Assembly (NCBI GenBank): GCA_018607545.1
Contig: JABBBF010000029.1
Location: forward strand, 8,821 to 14,794
Reading direction: 5' to 3'
Length of the DNA stretch: 5,974 nucleotides
Source: SAR92 clade bacterium
GTDB taxonomy: Bacteria; Pseudomonadota; Gammaproteobacteria; Pseudomonadales; Porticoccaceae
The translations under genes were made by a program, and so were the position numbers. How positions within the stretch are numbered: position 1 is the first letter of the stretch; each line of letters opens with the position of its first letter. The notes under the pieces were generated by a model, which saw only the letters and a list, made by a program, of their open reading frames with translations, ran no database searches and was not told where the DNA came from. Shown here piece after piece: positions 5,944-5,974 of this stretch.

Positions 5944-5974
5944 GTCCCGTTCGTCTAGAGGCCTAGGACACCGC
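5944..5974 (+). tRNA. tRNA-Glu, 5' part only (cut by window end)
   Basis: The 31 nt match the start of gammaproteobacterial tRNA-Glu: acceptor 5' strand GTCCCGT (5944-5950), the two linker bases TC, D-stem GTCT (5953-5956) pairing with GGAC (5966-5969), and an AGAGGCCTA D-loop region. The anticodon-stem start CCGC then runs to the window edge. E. coli tRNA-Glu differs here at very few positions. The anticodon and 3' half lie outside, so identity rests on 5' similarity. The strong promoter upstream agrees with a tRNA operon beginning here. Confidence 0.88.

Noticed and set aside
5944..5974. tRNA-Glu as an integration (att) site for a mobile element
   Set aside because: Only the 5' part is in the window, no integrase or element genes are seen, and integration normally uses the 3' end.

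Overview
The window looks like chromosomal core sequence from a marine-type gammaproteobacterium. The AlaA, EpmC and PdxB proteins all match the gammaproteobacterial forms closely, and base composition is moderate and even throughout. The overall style recalls the SAR92/Cellvibrionales group, but that placement is a judgement from memory and not something the sequence proves. I see no mobile element, CRISPR array, integration scar or toxin/defence module.

Layout, left to right. A bidirectional rho-independent terminator (9-63) closes a minus-strand gene for an acidic conserved protein of unknown function (101-808). About 170 bp of divergent promoter region follows, containing a perfect 6-bp-arm palindrome. 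Then come three plus-strand genes with short gaps, probably one operon: epmC (elongation factor P hydroxylase), a stand-alone PolA-type 5'-3' exonuclease, and pdxB (4-phosphoerythronate dehydrogenase, vitamin B6 synthesis). pdxB converges, with only 2 bp between stop codons, on minus-strand alaA (PLP-dependent alanine/glutamate-pyruvate aminotransferase). Divergent from alaA is a plus-strand gene for a small membrane-anchored DUF1499 protein. The window ends inside a tRNA-Glu gene that has a near-consensus sigma-70 promoter and a GC-rich discriminator.

Functional links are modest. EpmC finishes the beta-lysylation modification of EF-P, which relieves ribosome stalling. PdxB feeds PLP synthesis and AlaA uses PLP, but they are transcribed towards each other, so this is proximity and not a demonstrated pathway unit.

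The points most worth a second look are four. The family-consistent start of pdxB is a CTG with a Shine-Dalgarno sequence, because the first ATG would remove the conserved first beta strand. AlaA carries a C-terminal extension of about 40 residues absent from the E. coli protein. The alaA ATG has no Shine-Dalgarno sequence. The unknown acidic protein contains a two-copy internal W-x-L-x3-G-x-V-x-G repeat. I found no convincing undescribed multi-gene system.
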